This document shows positions 9,308 to 17,803 of a stretch of DNA of 64,000 nucleotides, piece by piece. The notes under the pieces were generated by a model. That model was not told the DNA's origin. It was given only the letters and a program-made list of their open reading frames with translations, and made no database searches. Each line of letters starts with the position of its first letter. Within the stretch, counting starts at the first letter, position 1. The stretch is from Herbinix sp. (GTDB taxonomy: Bacteria; Bacillota; Clostridia; Lachnospirales; Lachnospiraceae), in NCBI GenBank assembly GCA_029256105.1, contig JAQSYO010000008.1, positions 62,001 to 126,000 on the forward strand, in the 5' to 3' direction. The translations under genes and the position numbers were made by a program.

Positions 9308-9958
9308 ATGAAAGTTATTATAGTTGGTTTAGGACGAATGGGAACAGGCTTATCCTTAAATCTTATGAAAAAGGGCCATCAGGTTACGGTTATTGATACG
9401 AATCCGGAAGCATTTGATTTACTGGGAAAGGATTTTACAGGTAACAAAATCGTTGGCTTTGGATTTGATAGAGATGTATTAAACAAGGCTCGAATTGATC
9501 AAGTCGATGCGGTTGTAGCCTGTACCGAAAGTGATGAAATAAACGCCGTGATAGCACGAGTGGCAAAGAACATTTACCGAGTACCTCGTGTCATTGCACG
9601 TCTTTATGATTCTCGAAAGGCAGAAATATACCGCAGACTTGGAATCCAGACAATTTCAACGACGTCTTGGGGTATTGAACGTGCATCAGAAATTTTGACC
9701 TATAGTCAATTAGATAGTGTATATGAGATGGGCAATGGAAGTGTAAATTTGGTACGTATTGAGGTACCGCCTTTATTGGTGGGGCATACGGTGAATGAAA
9801 TTACCGTAATAGGAGAAATAAATGTGGTGTCCATCAGTCGTAACAACAAGACATTTATTGCTACCTTAGGAACCATATTGGAAGCAGATGATATACTCTA
9901 TCTTTCTGTTAATTATACCGCTACAGACAAGCTAAAAGCTATGTTTGGTTTAGCATAA
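9308..9958 (+). CDS. TrkA-family NAD-binding regulator, first copy
   Basis: The 216-residue protein has a Rossmann TrkA-N domain beginning VIIVGLGRMGTGLSLNL (GxGxxG) with the acidic residue of strand 2 in VTVIDTNPEAF, and a C-terminal TrkA-C (RCK_C) domain at about 140-215. Such RCK proteins bind NAD(H), ATP/ADP or c-di-AMP and gate TrkH/KtrB channels. No TrkH/KtrB gene is present; the partner by context is the P-type ATPase just upstream. It is 15 bases from a second TrkA protein with which it may form a heteromer. Confidence 0.88.
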   Translation: MKVIIVGLGRMGTGLSLNLMKKGHQVTVIDTNPEAFDLLGKDFTGNKIVGFGFDRDVLNKARIDQVDAVVACTESDEINAVIARVAKNIYRVPRVIARLYDSRKAEIYRRLGIQTISTTSWGIERASEILTYSQLDSVYEMGNGSVNLVRIEVPPLLVGHTVNEITVIGEINVVSISRNNKTFIATLGTILEADDILYLSVNYTATDKLKAMFGLA

Positions 9959-9973
9959 AAAGGAGGAATAAAG

Positions 9974-10633
9974 ATGAAAGTCATCATAGTAGGTGGAGGA
10001 CAAGTGGGATCCTACATTGCCTCTTTATTAATATCAAACGGAAATGAAATACGTATCATTGAACATCGCGAGAAGAATTATCATAAATTAGAAAGAGAGT
10101 TACCCCCAGAGACAATTATCTTTGGTCATGGCTGTGATCCGGTGGTGTTGGAAAAAGCAGGAATAGCATCTGCTGATGTGGTTGCTGCCGTTTCGGCAGA
10201 CGATGAGATAAATCTAGTAGTTTCAACCCTTGCCAAAATGGAGTTCGGGGTGCCGCGTGTTGTTGCCAGAGTAAATAACCCGAAGAATGCATGGCTGTAT
10301 AATAGTGGAATGGGTGTGGATATTGGCTTAAATCAGGCTGACTTAATGGCACATTTTGTTGTTGAAGAGATGGATTTAGAGGAAATGTTAACACTTATGA
10401 AGCTCAAACGAGGAGATTACTCAATTGTCCAAATAAAAGTTGGGCAAAATGCGAAGGCGGCAAATATTATAGTAAAAGATTTGTCAATTCCAAAAGAAAC
10501 AGTACTTATTGCAATTACTCGAAATGATACGTTATTGATTCCAAAAGGTGATACTCAGATCTTAGTGGATGATGATATTTTAGCACTTACAAATGACGCT
10601 TCACGAAAAGTATTAAGCGAGATGTTTAGCTAA
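9974..10633 (+). CDS. TrkA-family NAD-binding regulator, second copy
   Basis: The 219-residue protein again has TrkA-N (VIIVGGGQVGSYIASLL, then IRIIEHREKNY) and TrkA-C (about 140-219, with DYSIVQIKVG). It differs clearly from the first copy, so it is not a recent duplication. It keeps a Glu at the end of strand 2, compatible with NAD binding. The three-gene operon ends with a strong terminator at 10674. The role is inferred: regulator of the upstream ATPase or of a distant potassium channel. Confidence 0.88.
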   Translation: MKVIIVGGGQVGSYIASLLISNGNEIRIIEHREKNYHKLERELPPETIIFGHGCDPVVLEKAGIASADVVAAVSADDEINLVVSTLAKMEFGVPRVVARVNNPKNAWLYNSGMGVDIGLNQADLMAHFVVEEMDLEEMLTLMKLKRGDYSIVQIKVGQNAKAANIIVKDLSIPKETVLIAITRNDTLLIPKGDTQILVDDDILALTNDASRKVLSEMFS

Positions 10634-10673
10634 TTATACGCGAAGGTTTATCTATAAATTAATAAGGTACAAG

Positions 10674-10709
10674 ATCCCACTGAAAAGTCCTGTTTTCAGT
10701 GGGATTTTT
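10674..10709 (+). terminator. Terminator of the ATPase-TrkA operon
   Basis: A perfect 13-bp stem (ATCCCACTGAAAA with complement) and 6-base loop are followed by a T run. Confidence 0.92.
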
Positions 10710-10799
10710 ATAGTAAAAGAATATGTAATAAAATTATTGTATTTTATGGGATAACCGTTATATAATACTACCATTATATGGAAGCAGGAGGACCTGTGA

Positions 10800-11843
10800 A
10801 TGGAAGAAATTATAAGATACGAATATATAGCTCAAAAGGATAATTTGGCAATTAGACTAGTAACAACAGAGGATGCGGTAATATTATGTAAGTGGTGGAA
10901 TGATGGAGCAATAATGGAGCATGCAGGCTTCCCAAATGGACTTAACACGAATGAGGACAAAATCATAGAGCAAATTATGAATGAAGAGGATAATCATCGC
11001 AGATTAATTATCGAAATAGATTCAAATCCGGTTGGAGAAATGAACTTTCGAATCACTAATAATATTGCTGAAATAGGAATAAAGATATGTAATTGTACTT
11101 ATCAGGAAAAGGGACATGGATCCAAAGCAATAAAGTTACTAATAGAGTACTTATTCCTCGATAAGAAAGTTCAAAAAATAGTATTGGATACAAACTTAAA
11201 GAACACCAGAGCGCAGCATGTTTATGAGAAAATAGGTTTTACCAAAGTGAGGGTTAATATGAATGCTTGGCAGGATCAGATTGGCGTAATGCAATCCGTT
11301 GTGGATTACGAGTTGCATAAGGAGGAGTATTATCAGCAGGAAACCGTATTACGAAACCTGGCAGCAATTTATCTGAGGTATCATAATCAAATTCTAATGC
11401 TAAAAAGGATTGGTTCTAGGATATTTGACAACCCGGTCTGGGTAGGCACGGGAGGAGGACATCTTGAACAGGAGGAATTAAATCATCCTCAAAAATGTAT
11501 GCTTCGTGAAATAGAGGAAGAGACAGGTATTAAAGAAAATGATATACAAGGCATTGCACTAAAATACATAACCCTTTGTAATATCAAAGGTGAAGTGAGA
11601 CAAATTTATTATTATTTTGCTGAATTTAAAGAAAAACCTATCGTAACACCTATGAGTAATGAAGGCGAATTGCAATGGGTTGATATTGATAAATTATTCA
11701 ATTTGGAGATGCCTTTTACCGCAAGTGAGTGCCTAAAACATTATTTCTCAAAGGGGAAGGAAGGTAATTCTTTTTATGTTGCGGCAGTAACAAATAAAGA
11801 TGGAAAACCAGCCATGAATTTTACGGAGCTACTCGAGTATTAA
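10800..11843 (+). CDS. GNAT acetyltransferase fused to a Nudix hydrolase
   Basis: The 347-residue protein joins two domains. Residues 16-172 are a GNAT fold with acetyl-CoA loop YQEKGHGSKA (101-110) and the late NTRAQHVYEKIGF. Residues 184-347 are a Nudix fold; the box GGGHLEQEEL...REIEEETGI (218-244) keeps the catalytic REIEEETGI helix but the spacing between the first Glu and REIEEE is two residues longer than the consensus. The first half resembles aminoglycoside/ribosomal-type acetyltransferases but no substrate can be named. Nudix enzymes cleave nucleoside diphosphate derivatives. It is followed after a 40-base gap by an RdgB-like nucleotide house-cleaning gene, consistent with a nucleotide-sanitation role for the second half. 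Confidence 0.85.
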   Translation: MEEIIRYEYIAQKDNLAIRLVTTEDAVILCKWWNDGAIMEHAGFPNGLNTNEDKIIEQIMNEEDNHRRLIIEIDSNPVGEMNFRITNNIAEIGIKICNCTYQEKGHGSKAIKLLIEYLFLDKKVQKIVLDTNLKNTRAQHVYEKIGFTKVRVNMNAWQDQIGVMQSVVDYELHKEEYYQQETVLRNLAAIYLRYHNQILMLKRIGSRIFDNPVWVGTGGGHLEQEELNHPQKCMLREIEEETGIKENDIQGIALKYITLCNIKGEVRQIYYYFAEFKEKPIVTPMSNEGELQWVDIDKLFNLEMPFTASECLKHYFSKGKEGNSFYVAAVTNKDGKPAMNFTELLEY

Positions 11844-11883
11844 TCTAAACTTGCATTACCAGGAAAATTACGAAGGAGAAGAT

Positions 11884-12495
11884 ATGAAGCTACTATATGG
11901 AACGAGTAATCAAGCAAAATTAAGCGCAATGAGGGAGTATTTAAAAGAGTTAGATATAGACTTAATAGGAATTAAAGATTTAGCCTATGATTGGCCAGAA
12001 ATTGATGAAAGTGGGAACGACCCGCTGGAGAATGCAAGAATTAAAGCGCTTGCATATTATAAAATCTGCAATTTGCCTGTGTTTTCTTGTGATTCGGGAC
12101 TTTATATTGAAGGACTAGAGGCTTCTAGGCAACCCGGAGTCCATGTTCGCAATATTAACGGTAAAAGATTATCCGATCAGGAAATGACGGATTATTATTC
12201 GAGTATCGCAGAAAATCTGGGAGGAAAATGTATAGCGCAGTATAAAAATGCAATTTGTTTTGTAAAGAATAAATACGAAATTTATGAATATATGGAAGAT
12301 GATATATCAGGTGAAAAATTTGAACTAACAAACCTTCCACATGAGAAGATAGAAGAAGGCTTTCCACTGGATCGTATATCAGTACATATAAAATCGGGAG
12401 AATATTATTATAACTTAAAAAATAATGAAGCAACTTCCATGATAAAAAAAGGTTTTCAGGAGTTCTTTAAAAGGGCTATTAATAATACAAACTAA
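11884..12495 (+). CDS. RdgB/HAM1-like non-canonical purine NTP pyrophosphatase
   Basis: The 203-residue protein starts KLLYGTSNQAKLSAM, the substrate-binding start of the ITPase/HAM1 family, and has PLENARIKA and SCDSGLYIEGLE with the catalytic Asp, then PGVHVRNINGK. It is divergent from standard RdgB (for example the C-terminal HR motif is not obvious), so it may be a paralogue with another nucleotide substrate. The family hydrolyses ITP/XTP/dITP to monophosphates. A longer frame starts at 11851, but the gaaggag site at 11872-11878 fits only the ATG at 11884. Confidence 0.8.
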   Translation: MKLLYGTSNQAKLSAMREYLKELDIDLIGIKDLAYDWPEIDESGNDPLENARIKALAYYKICNLPVFSCDSGLYIEGLEASRQPGVHVRNINGKRLSDQEMTDYYSSIAENLGGKCIAQYKNAICFVKNKYEIYEYMEDDISGEKFELTNLPHEKIEEGFPLDRISVHIKSGEYYYNLKNNEATSMIKKGFQEFFKRAINNTN

Positions 12496-12537
12496 TCTTC
12501 TGGGTCTATTGTATCATAGGACCGAAGTGCATATTTA

Positions 12538-12566
12538 TTGACTTTCGACATTGTTTGACATACTAT
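12538..12566 (+). promoter_or_regulatory. Possible promoter for the MBL-fold gene
   Basis: A TTGACT (12538-12543) and a TACTAT (12561-12566) are spaced by 17 bases in the 225-base gap before the MBL gene. Nothing else was recognised in this gap. Confidence 0.4.
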
Positions 12567-12720
12567 TACTTTGTAGACTTCCTGTACAATCTGACACTTA
12601 ATAATATATCCCGGGAAGGATTGTGTTAGACAACAAGAGGAAGGTATTATAGTATGTTAGTGTCACGGGGATTGAATATGTAGTTTATGCAAATACAATG
12701 CAATGGGCAGGTTGAATCAT

Positions 12721-13470
12721 ATGAAGAAGGTAGAATTGTCTCAAGGAATTATTCAGTATGTCTTTGAACCTATATCACAGCAATATTTTGGAAACAATAT
12801 AATAGCATTAATTAATGATAATAAGGCAGTTCTAATTGACATAGGTTTAGAAGACCAAGCGAAAGAAGTAATCAAAGACCTTAATGAAAGTCAAATTACG
12901 GTAGAAAAAGTAGTAATCTCGCATTTTCATAAGAATCATATGCAGGGCTTAAAAATATTGACCAATGTAACCATATATGGCAGTGAGCATTATAAGCAGA
13001 CCTTAGATCTGTGGATTCCACAGGAAGAACATCAATATTATACACCCAATGTTCTTGTAGAGAAAAACCGATCAATAAAATTTGGTGAACATAATATTGA
13101 GATGATACAAAATCCTGGGCATTCTTTATGTACCCTACTTATTAAAATTAATAACAAATTTTTATATATTGGGGATGAACTGATTTTTGCCAGTACAGGG
13201 GAACCTATTCTGCCACGTATAACAAAGAACGATATTATTAATCATTATATTTCAATACATAATCTAAACAAATACAGCCAATATACCTTTATACCTGGCC
13301 ATGGAGAAGTTATTAATAGCCAAAGTCGTATTGTTGAAGAGATTAAAAATGTATGTCGTTATTTGTGTGAAATTTTAAGTAACGATGATAAGATATCGGT
13401 AGAACAAGCCACGCAGAAATGTACCCGTCCATTTTTACATAAAGAGTGGCATGATAATATATACAAGTAA
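12721..13470 (+). CDS. Metallo-beta-lactamase-fold hydrolase with altered metal motif
   Basis: The 249-residue protein has the MBL layout: an early loop LIDIGL, the metal motif as HFHKNH, then NPGHS, a YIGDELIF with the bridging Asp, and PGHGEVI. In most family members the first motif is HxHxDH; here the Asp is Asn, which removes a metal-2 ligand. It could act with one metal or be catalytically changed. The C-terminal 50 residues look like a helical extension as in RNase J/glyoxalase-II-like members with a winged tail. The frame is open from 12703, but the ATG at 12721 has the better upstream spacing (aggttg). A terminator follows. Confidence 0.75.
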   Translation: MKKVELSQGIIQYVFEPISQQYFGNNIIALINDNKAVLIDIGLEDQAKEVIKDLNESQITVEKVVISHFHKNHMQGLKILTNVTIYGSEHYKQTLDLWIPQEEHQYYTPNVLVEKNRSIKFGEHNIEMIQNPGHSLCTLLIKINNKFLYIGDELIFASTGEPILPRITKNDIINHYISIHNLNKYSQYTFIPGHGEVINSQSRIVEEIKNVCRYLCEILSNDDKISVEQATQKCTRPFLHKEWHDNIYK

Positions 13471-13520
13471 GAAGTTAACAAGGGAAATTGATAGCATATT
13501 AATTTATAAACCATCAAGAT

Positions 13521-13558
13521 AGGGCTGATACCTAAGCATATAGGTATCGGTCTTTTTT
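13521..13558 (+). terminator. Terminator after the MBL-fold gene
   Basis: A stem of GATACCTA and its complement, extended by G-T pairs, is followed by TCTTTTTT. Confidence 0.85.
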
Positions 13559-13718
13559 AATTAATGTTAAGATAATGACGATACCGACTATGTAAGCTTT
13601 CAAGTAAAAACTTGTCAATTGAGCGGATCTGATTTATACTTAAGCCTAAATTATAGGTAGTATTTTACTAAGAGGAGTTGTTGTAAGGAATAGATAAATA
13701 TAATGAGGACGATATAAC

Positions 13719-13823
13719 ATGGAGCTACTTGCCAAACCTGGTGTGGGTGGAATAATCGAGAAAAATATTACTGGAGTAGATTACATATTAAATATAGAAC
13801 ATAAGAGGTATACGAATGATTGA
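13719..13823 (+). CDS. 34-residue ORF resembling a Nudix N-terminus, possible remnant
   Basis: An ATG at 13719 opens 34 codons ending at a TGA (13821-13823) that overlaps the ATG of the next gene. The peptide runs MELLAKPGVGGIIEKN and then TGVDYIL, which looks like the first strands of a Nudix hydrolase (VGGII...YIL), cut before any Nudix box. It has a weak gagg Shine-Dalgarno site. It may be the relic of a Nudix gene deleted against the GNAT gene, or a small leader peptide that couples translation to the GNAT gene. Confidence 0.4.
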   Translation: MELLAKPGVGGIIEKNITGVDYILNIEHKRYTND

Positions 13824-14376
13824 TCATAAAAATAAAATAAGTGAAAATGATTTATATCAGATAGTGCAAGCAACCGAGGAAAAGTTAGATGAGATGGAAG
13901 GACTATATAATGCCCTTCACGATCATTTACAGGCGAACATTAATTACCCTGGGTGGATCAAAGGGGTATATCCTACAAGGGAAACGGCGGCTAACGGGAT
14001 TAAATATAATACTCTATTCGTATTAAAAATTAATAACGAAATAGCAGGGTCTATTATTTTAAACCACAGGTTGGAGACGGCGTATACCCAAGCAACTTGG
14101 GGAATTGAAACGGACTATGACAATATTATCGTGATTCATTCCCTTGCTGTTCACCCAAAGTATACAAAGAGGGGTGTTGGAAAACTACTGATGGATTTTG
14201 CGAAAGCTTATAGTCTAGAACAAAAGATGATAACAATACGATTGGATGTATCGATCCATAATACGCCGGCTATCAAATTATATGAACAGTGTGGGTATCA
14301 ATTTGTAGGTACGGTGGACCTGGGTCTCAATATTCCTAATCTAGTATGGTTTCACCTTTACGAGATTATTTTGTAG
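13816..14376 (+). CDS. GNAT-family N-acetyltransferase
   Basis: The 186-residue protein has a standard GNAT core: FVLKINNEIAGSIILN, then VIHSLAVHPKYTKRGVGKLLMDFA with the acetyl-CoA loop KRGVGK, LDVSIHNTPAIKLYEQCGY and FVGTVDLG. The substrate is unknown; the core resembles small-molecule acetyltransferases rather than ribosomal RimI. The ATG lies within the end of the upstream 34-codon frame (ATGATTGA overlap), so the two may be translationally coupled. Confidence 0.88.
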   Translation: MIDHKNKISENDLYQIVQATEEKLDEMEGLYNALHDHLQANINYPGWIKGVYPTRETAANGIKYNTLFVLKINNEIAGSIILNHRLETAYTQATWGIETDYDNIIVIHSLAVHPKYTKRGVGKLLMDFAKAYSLEQKMITIRLDVSIHNTPAIKLYEQCGYQFVGTVDLGLNIPNLVWFHLYEIIL

Positions 14377-14436
14377 TATATTAGCATTTTTAAGTAGAAA
14401 TCCATTTATTTCATAAGATAGAATAAAATTAAGGTA

Positions 14437-14465
14437 TTGACGAATCCTCATTTTAATAGTAGACT
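14437..14465 (+). promoter_or_regulatory. Possible promoter of the ABC importer operon
   Basis: TTGACG (14437-14442) and TAGACT (14460-14465) are 17 bases apart, about 80 bases before the substrate-binding protein gene. Confidence 0.45.
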
Positions 14466-14548
14466 TTATCAGGTAAAAGCGGTAAAGTTTTAAAGTGAAA
14501 TAGTATCTCAAAGGGGATATTATCCGCAAGGATTAATAGGGAGGATAT

Positions 14549-15511
14549 ATGAAAATTAAAAAAATTATAGTTAGTTTATTACTAGTATCTATGGCAACAG
14601 CCCTTGTTGGCTGTGGCAAAAAAGATGATGTGTTCACAATTGGCGTAAACCAGTTTGTTACACATGCAGCACTCGATGCGAGCTATCAAGGTTTTGTAGA
14701 TGCATTGAATGATGCAGGGTACATAGATGGAGAAAACATCAAAATTGATTTACAGAATGCGCAGGCAGATCAACCTACGGCAAATACGATTGCAACCAAA
14801 TTAGTTAACGATAATAATGATTTAATCTTAGCAATTGCAACACCTTCTGCACAAGCAGTTGCGAATGCAACAAAGGATATACCGATTTTAGTAACCGCAG
14901 TAACTGACCCGGCTGGTTCTGGACTTGTTGCTTCGAATGATGCTCCAGGAGGGAATGTGTCCGGTACCTCAGATTTAACACCAATCAAGAATCAAATCGA
15001 GTTGTTAACAAAATTAATTCCGACCGCTAAAAACATTGCAATTTTATACTGTTCAAGTGAAAGCAATTCCAAGATTCAAGCAGAAATAGCAATGGAAGCA
15101 GCTTCTGAATATGGCTTGACCGCAATAGAAGCGACCGTATCCAATTCAAATGAGATCCAACAGGTGGTTCAATCCTTAGTTGGTAAAGTGGATGCGATTT
15201 ATGCTCCAACTGACAATGTTATAGCAGCAGGTATGCCCACTGTTTCGTTAGTAGCAAATGATAATGGAATTCCAGTTATCTGTGGTGAAAAAGGTATGGT
15301 TGATGCAGGCGGACTTGCAACTTATGGAATTGATTATTACAAGCTTGGAAGATTAACCGGAGAGCAAGCGATTAAAATTATCAAGGATGAAGCAGACACA
15401 GCAACTATGCCAATTGAATACTTACCAGATTCAGAATATGAACTTACAATAAATCAAGAGGTGGCAACGAAGCTTGGTATTGTAATTCCCGAGGATTTAC
15501 AGACTAAATAA
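14549..15511 (+). CDS. ABC transporter substrate-binding lipoprotein, PF04392/TrpX type
   Basis: The 320-residue protein begins with a lipoprotein signal (hydrophobic core, lipobox ALVGC, Cys22), then a two-lobed periplasmic-binding fold with FTIGVNQFVTHAALD, LATPSAQAVANAT, LVTAVTDPAGSGLV and NVSGTSD. These are the hallmarks of the ABC_sub_bind family that includes TrpX of streptococci. The natural ligand is unknown here; aromatic amino acids are known for TrpX. A permease and an ATPase of the matching type follow. A hairpin lies between this gene and the permease and may keep the binding protein in excess. Confidence 0.9.
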   Translation: MKIKKIIVSLLLVSMATALVGCGKKDDVFTIGVNQFVTHAALDASYQGFVDALNDAGYIDGENIKIDLQNAQADQPTANTIATKLVNDNNDLILAIATPSAQAVANATKDIPILVTAVTDPAGSGLVASNDAPGGNVSGTSDLTPIKNQIELLTKLIPTAKNIAILYCSSESNSKIQAEIAMEAASEYGLTAIEATVSNSNEIQQVVQSLVGKVDAIYAPTDNVIAAGMPTVSLVANDNGIPVICGEKGMVDAGGLATYGIDYYKLGRLTGEQAIKIIKDEADTATMPIEYLPDSEYELTINQEVATKLGIVIPEDLQTK

Positions 15512-15586
15512 TATGGCTTGAATATAAGCTATTACACGAGAAAAAAGAAATCCAAAGGGTTATTTGATTTATAATATGGAATAATA

Positions 15587-15619
15587 GAAAAAAGATTTTG
15601 CCAAGCAAAGTCTTTTTTC
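15587..15619 (+). terminator. Intra-operon hairpin between binding protein and permease
   Basis: A 15-bp AT-rich stem (GAAAAAAGATTTTGC against GCAAAGTCTTTTTTC, one T-G pair) has only a 3-base loop. The T run is in the stem itself, so it may act as a partial terminator or a 3'-end stabiliser that raises binding-protein mRNA over permease mRNA. Confidence 0.65.
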
Positions 15620-15691
15620 AAGTCACTTTATGTAATATTAGAGGTGTTAAGTTATGCTTATCACAATTGTAAAGAAAGGAACAAGCTTATT

Positions 15692-16621
15692 ATGAATATA
15701 GTTATGGCGATATTTGGAGCGTTTTCCCAAGGTCTTACCTGGGCAATCTTAGCTCTGGGTGTCTATCTCACTTTCCGAATTTTAAATTTTGCTGATATGT
15801 CCTGTGAGGGGAGCTTTGCGCTAGGAGGAAGCATTAGTGCAGTCTTAATGGTAAGCTTACACTGGAACCCGTTTATTACTTTGATCGTAGCAACACTTGC
15901 CGGTATGGCAGCCGGTTCCATCACTGGTTTTTTACATACAAAGCTTAAAATACCGGCTATCTTATCCGGTATTCTTACGATGATTGGATTGTATTCCATT
16001 AATCTGCGGATTATGGGGCAAGCAAATACGTCTTTGATTGGGCAAAGTACAATTATATCCTTTTTTAAAGGTCTTTTGCCTGAGGCAAAGGAACTTGGAA
16101 TAAAGGATTCCACCCTTCAGACTTGGGTAACCATGGGGGTCGGACTTGTATTTGTAATGGCTGTCATAGCAGTTCTTTATTGGTTTTTCGGGACGGAAAT
16201 CGGCTGTTGTATCCGGGCAACCGGTAATAATGAGGCAATGGTTAGAGCGCAGGGTGTCAATACCGATAAAATGAAAATTCAAGGTCTGGTTCTTAGCAAC
16301 GGACTAATAGCACTTTCCGGTGCATTGGTAACACAAAGCCAGGGCTTTGCTGATGTGAGTATGGGTGTTGGTGCAATCGTTATTGGTTTGGCCTCCATTG
16401 TCATCGGAGAGGTTTTACTGCTCAGAGTTAAAAATTTTGCGGGTAAATTATTGGCAATTGTAATTGGGTCCATTATTTATCGTATTATTATAGCAATTGT
16501 ATTGCAGTGGGGCTTAAATACAAATGACTTAAAGCTCTTGACCGCAGTGGTGGTTGCGCTTGCTCTTTCTATCCCTGTATTGAAAAAGAAAAAGGGAATA
16601 TTACGAAAGGAGGCCAATTAA
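15692..16621 (+). CDS. ABC transporter permease, BMP/TrpY type
   Basis: The 309-residue, very hydrophobic protein has about 8-9 membrane segments and the branched-chain-type permease sequences ILALGVYLTFRILNFADMS near the start and CCIRATGNNEAMVRAQGVN, the cytoplasmic coupling loop. This is the permease class that pairs with PF04392 binding proteins. The frame is open from a GTG at 15644, but the hydrophobic start MNIVMAIFGAFSQG at 15692 matches family starts and has an aaagga site; the earlier codons are polar and unlike the family. It overlaps nothing and ends 1 base before the ATPase gene. Confidence 0.88.
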   Translation: MNIVMAIFGAFSQGLTWAILALGVYLTFRILNFADMSCEGSFALGGSISAVLMVSLHWNPFITLIVATLAGMAAGSITGFLHTKLKIPAILSGILTMIGLYSINLRIMGQANTSLIGQSTIISFFKGLLPEAKELGIKDSTLQTWVTMGVGLVFVMAVIAVLYWFFGTEIGCCIRATGNNEAMVRAQGVNTDKMKIQGLVLSNGLIALSGALVTQSQGFADVSMGVGAIVIGLASIVIGEVLLLRVKNFAGKLLAIVIGSIIYRIIIAIVLQWGLNTNDLKLLTAVVVALALSIPVLKKKKGILRKEAN

Positions 16622-16622
16622 C

Positions 16623-17417
16623 ATGCTAAGAATGACAAATATATATAAAACCTTCAATCAGAATACAGTGAATGAGAAATTAGTATTAAATAATCTGGAC
16701 CTTAATCTAAGCGATGGTGATTTTGTTACTGTTATTGGTGGAAATGGTGCCGGTAAGTCAACGATGTTGAATATGATAGCGGGGGTTCATTTTCCAGATA
16801 AAGGCTCCATAGTATTAGACGGTGAGGACATTACCGGATTGCCCGAACATAAAAGAGCGAAGTACTTAGGCAGAGTATTCCAGGATCCAATGATGGGAAC
16901 CGCTGCGAATATGGAAATTGAAGAGAACCTGGCATTGGCATATCGACGTGGAAAAAAGAGAGGTCTCAGTTGGGGAATTACGAAGGAAGAAAAAGAACGA
17001 TACATCGAGAGCCTTAGGATGCTGGATTTGGGTTTAGAGACAAGACTTTCTTCAAAGGTTGGATTGTTATCCGGAGGGCAAAGGCAGGCGCTAACGTTAC
17101 TTATGGCAACCTTACAACAGCCGAAGCTTTTACTATTGGATGAACATACGGCTGCACTTGACCCTAAGACGGCCAGTAAGGTATTAGAGCTGTCGGAGCA
17201 GATTGTAAAGGCAAATTCACTCACTGCAATGATGGTAACTCACAATATGAAGAATGCTATACAATATGGTAACCGATTAATTATGATGTATGATGGTAAA
17301 ATCATATATGATGTCTCAGGAGAAGCTAAGAAAAAGCTACAGGTCAGTGATTTGTTGGAGAAGTTTGAGAAGGCAAGTGGCGGCGAATTTGCTAATGACC
17401 GTATGATCTTAGCGTAA
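16623..17417 (+). CDS. ABC transporter ATP-binding protein of the PF04392-type importer
   Basis: The 264-residue protein has Walker A GGNGAGKST, Q-loop VFQDPMMGT, signature LSGGQRQALTLLM, Walker B LLLLDEHTAALD and switch His in MVTHNMKN. Asp of Walker B is followed by Glu-His rather than Glu-Pro, which is common in this subfamily. It powers the importer encoded upstream, 1 base from the permease stop, and is the last gene of the operon; a terminator follows at 17471. Confidence 0.92.
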   Translation: MLRMTNIYKTFNQNTVNEKLVLNNLDLNLSDGDFVTVIGGNGAGKSTMLNMIAGVHFPDKGSIVLDGEDITGLPEHKRAKYLGRVFQDPMMGTAANMEIEENLALAYRRGKKRGLSWGITKEEKERYIESLRMLDLGLETRLSSKVGLLSGGQRQALTLLMATLQQPKLLLLDEHTAALDPKTASKVLELSEQIVKANSLTAMMVTHNMKNAIQYGNRLIMMYDGKIIYDVSGEAKKKLQVSDLLEKFEKASGGEFANDRMILA

Positions 17418-17470
17418 GTCGGACGCTTTTGCAGGCAGAAGTCTATTAAAATAACAAAGCATATTAGACA

Positions 17471-17508
17471 AAGCCTTAACTTGAAAATTTGAGTTAAGGC
17501 TTTTTTTA
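17471..17508 (+). terminator. Terminator of the ABC importer operon
   Basis: A perfect 11-bp stem (AAGCCTTAACT with complement), 10-base loop, then seven T. Confidence 0.92.
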
Positions 17509-17554
17509 ACACATACAGATACGATGCTGCGGAGCTATAACACATATAAAACCC

Positions 17555-17604
17555 GAAAGAAGTTCAAGATGAAATTCCTAAGGATTTCATCTTGAACTTC
17601 TTTC
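17555..17604. terminator. Second long hairpin in the gap before the GGDEF gene
   Basis: About 22 bp of stem (GAAAGAAGTTCAAGATGAAAT with its complement) close over a short loop. The right arm ends in CTTCTTTCC. It may be a back-up terminator. The remaining gap to 17803 shows no gene; it is AT-rich and probably carries the promoter of the next gene. Confidence 0.7.
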
Positions 17605-17803
17605 CAAGAATTTAGTTTTTTCAAAATTCTTTTCTCACTTTCGTTAGGCTGTTGGTAAATAATAACTTGTGTTTGATATGTGAAACTTGTTTTTATCTAT
17701 AACTTGTTATATAGTAATATTGTACTAAATTATAGTAACATTGGGCATAAACTAAAGAGTAATTAATACTAGAATTACTATTTATAGAATGTAGGAGATG
17801 TAC

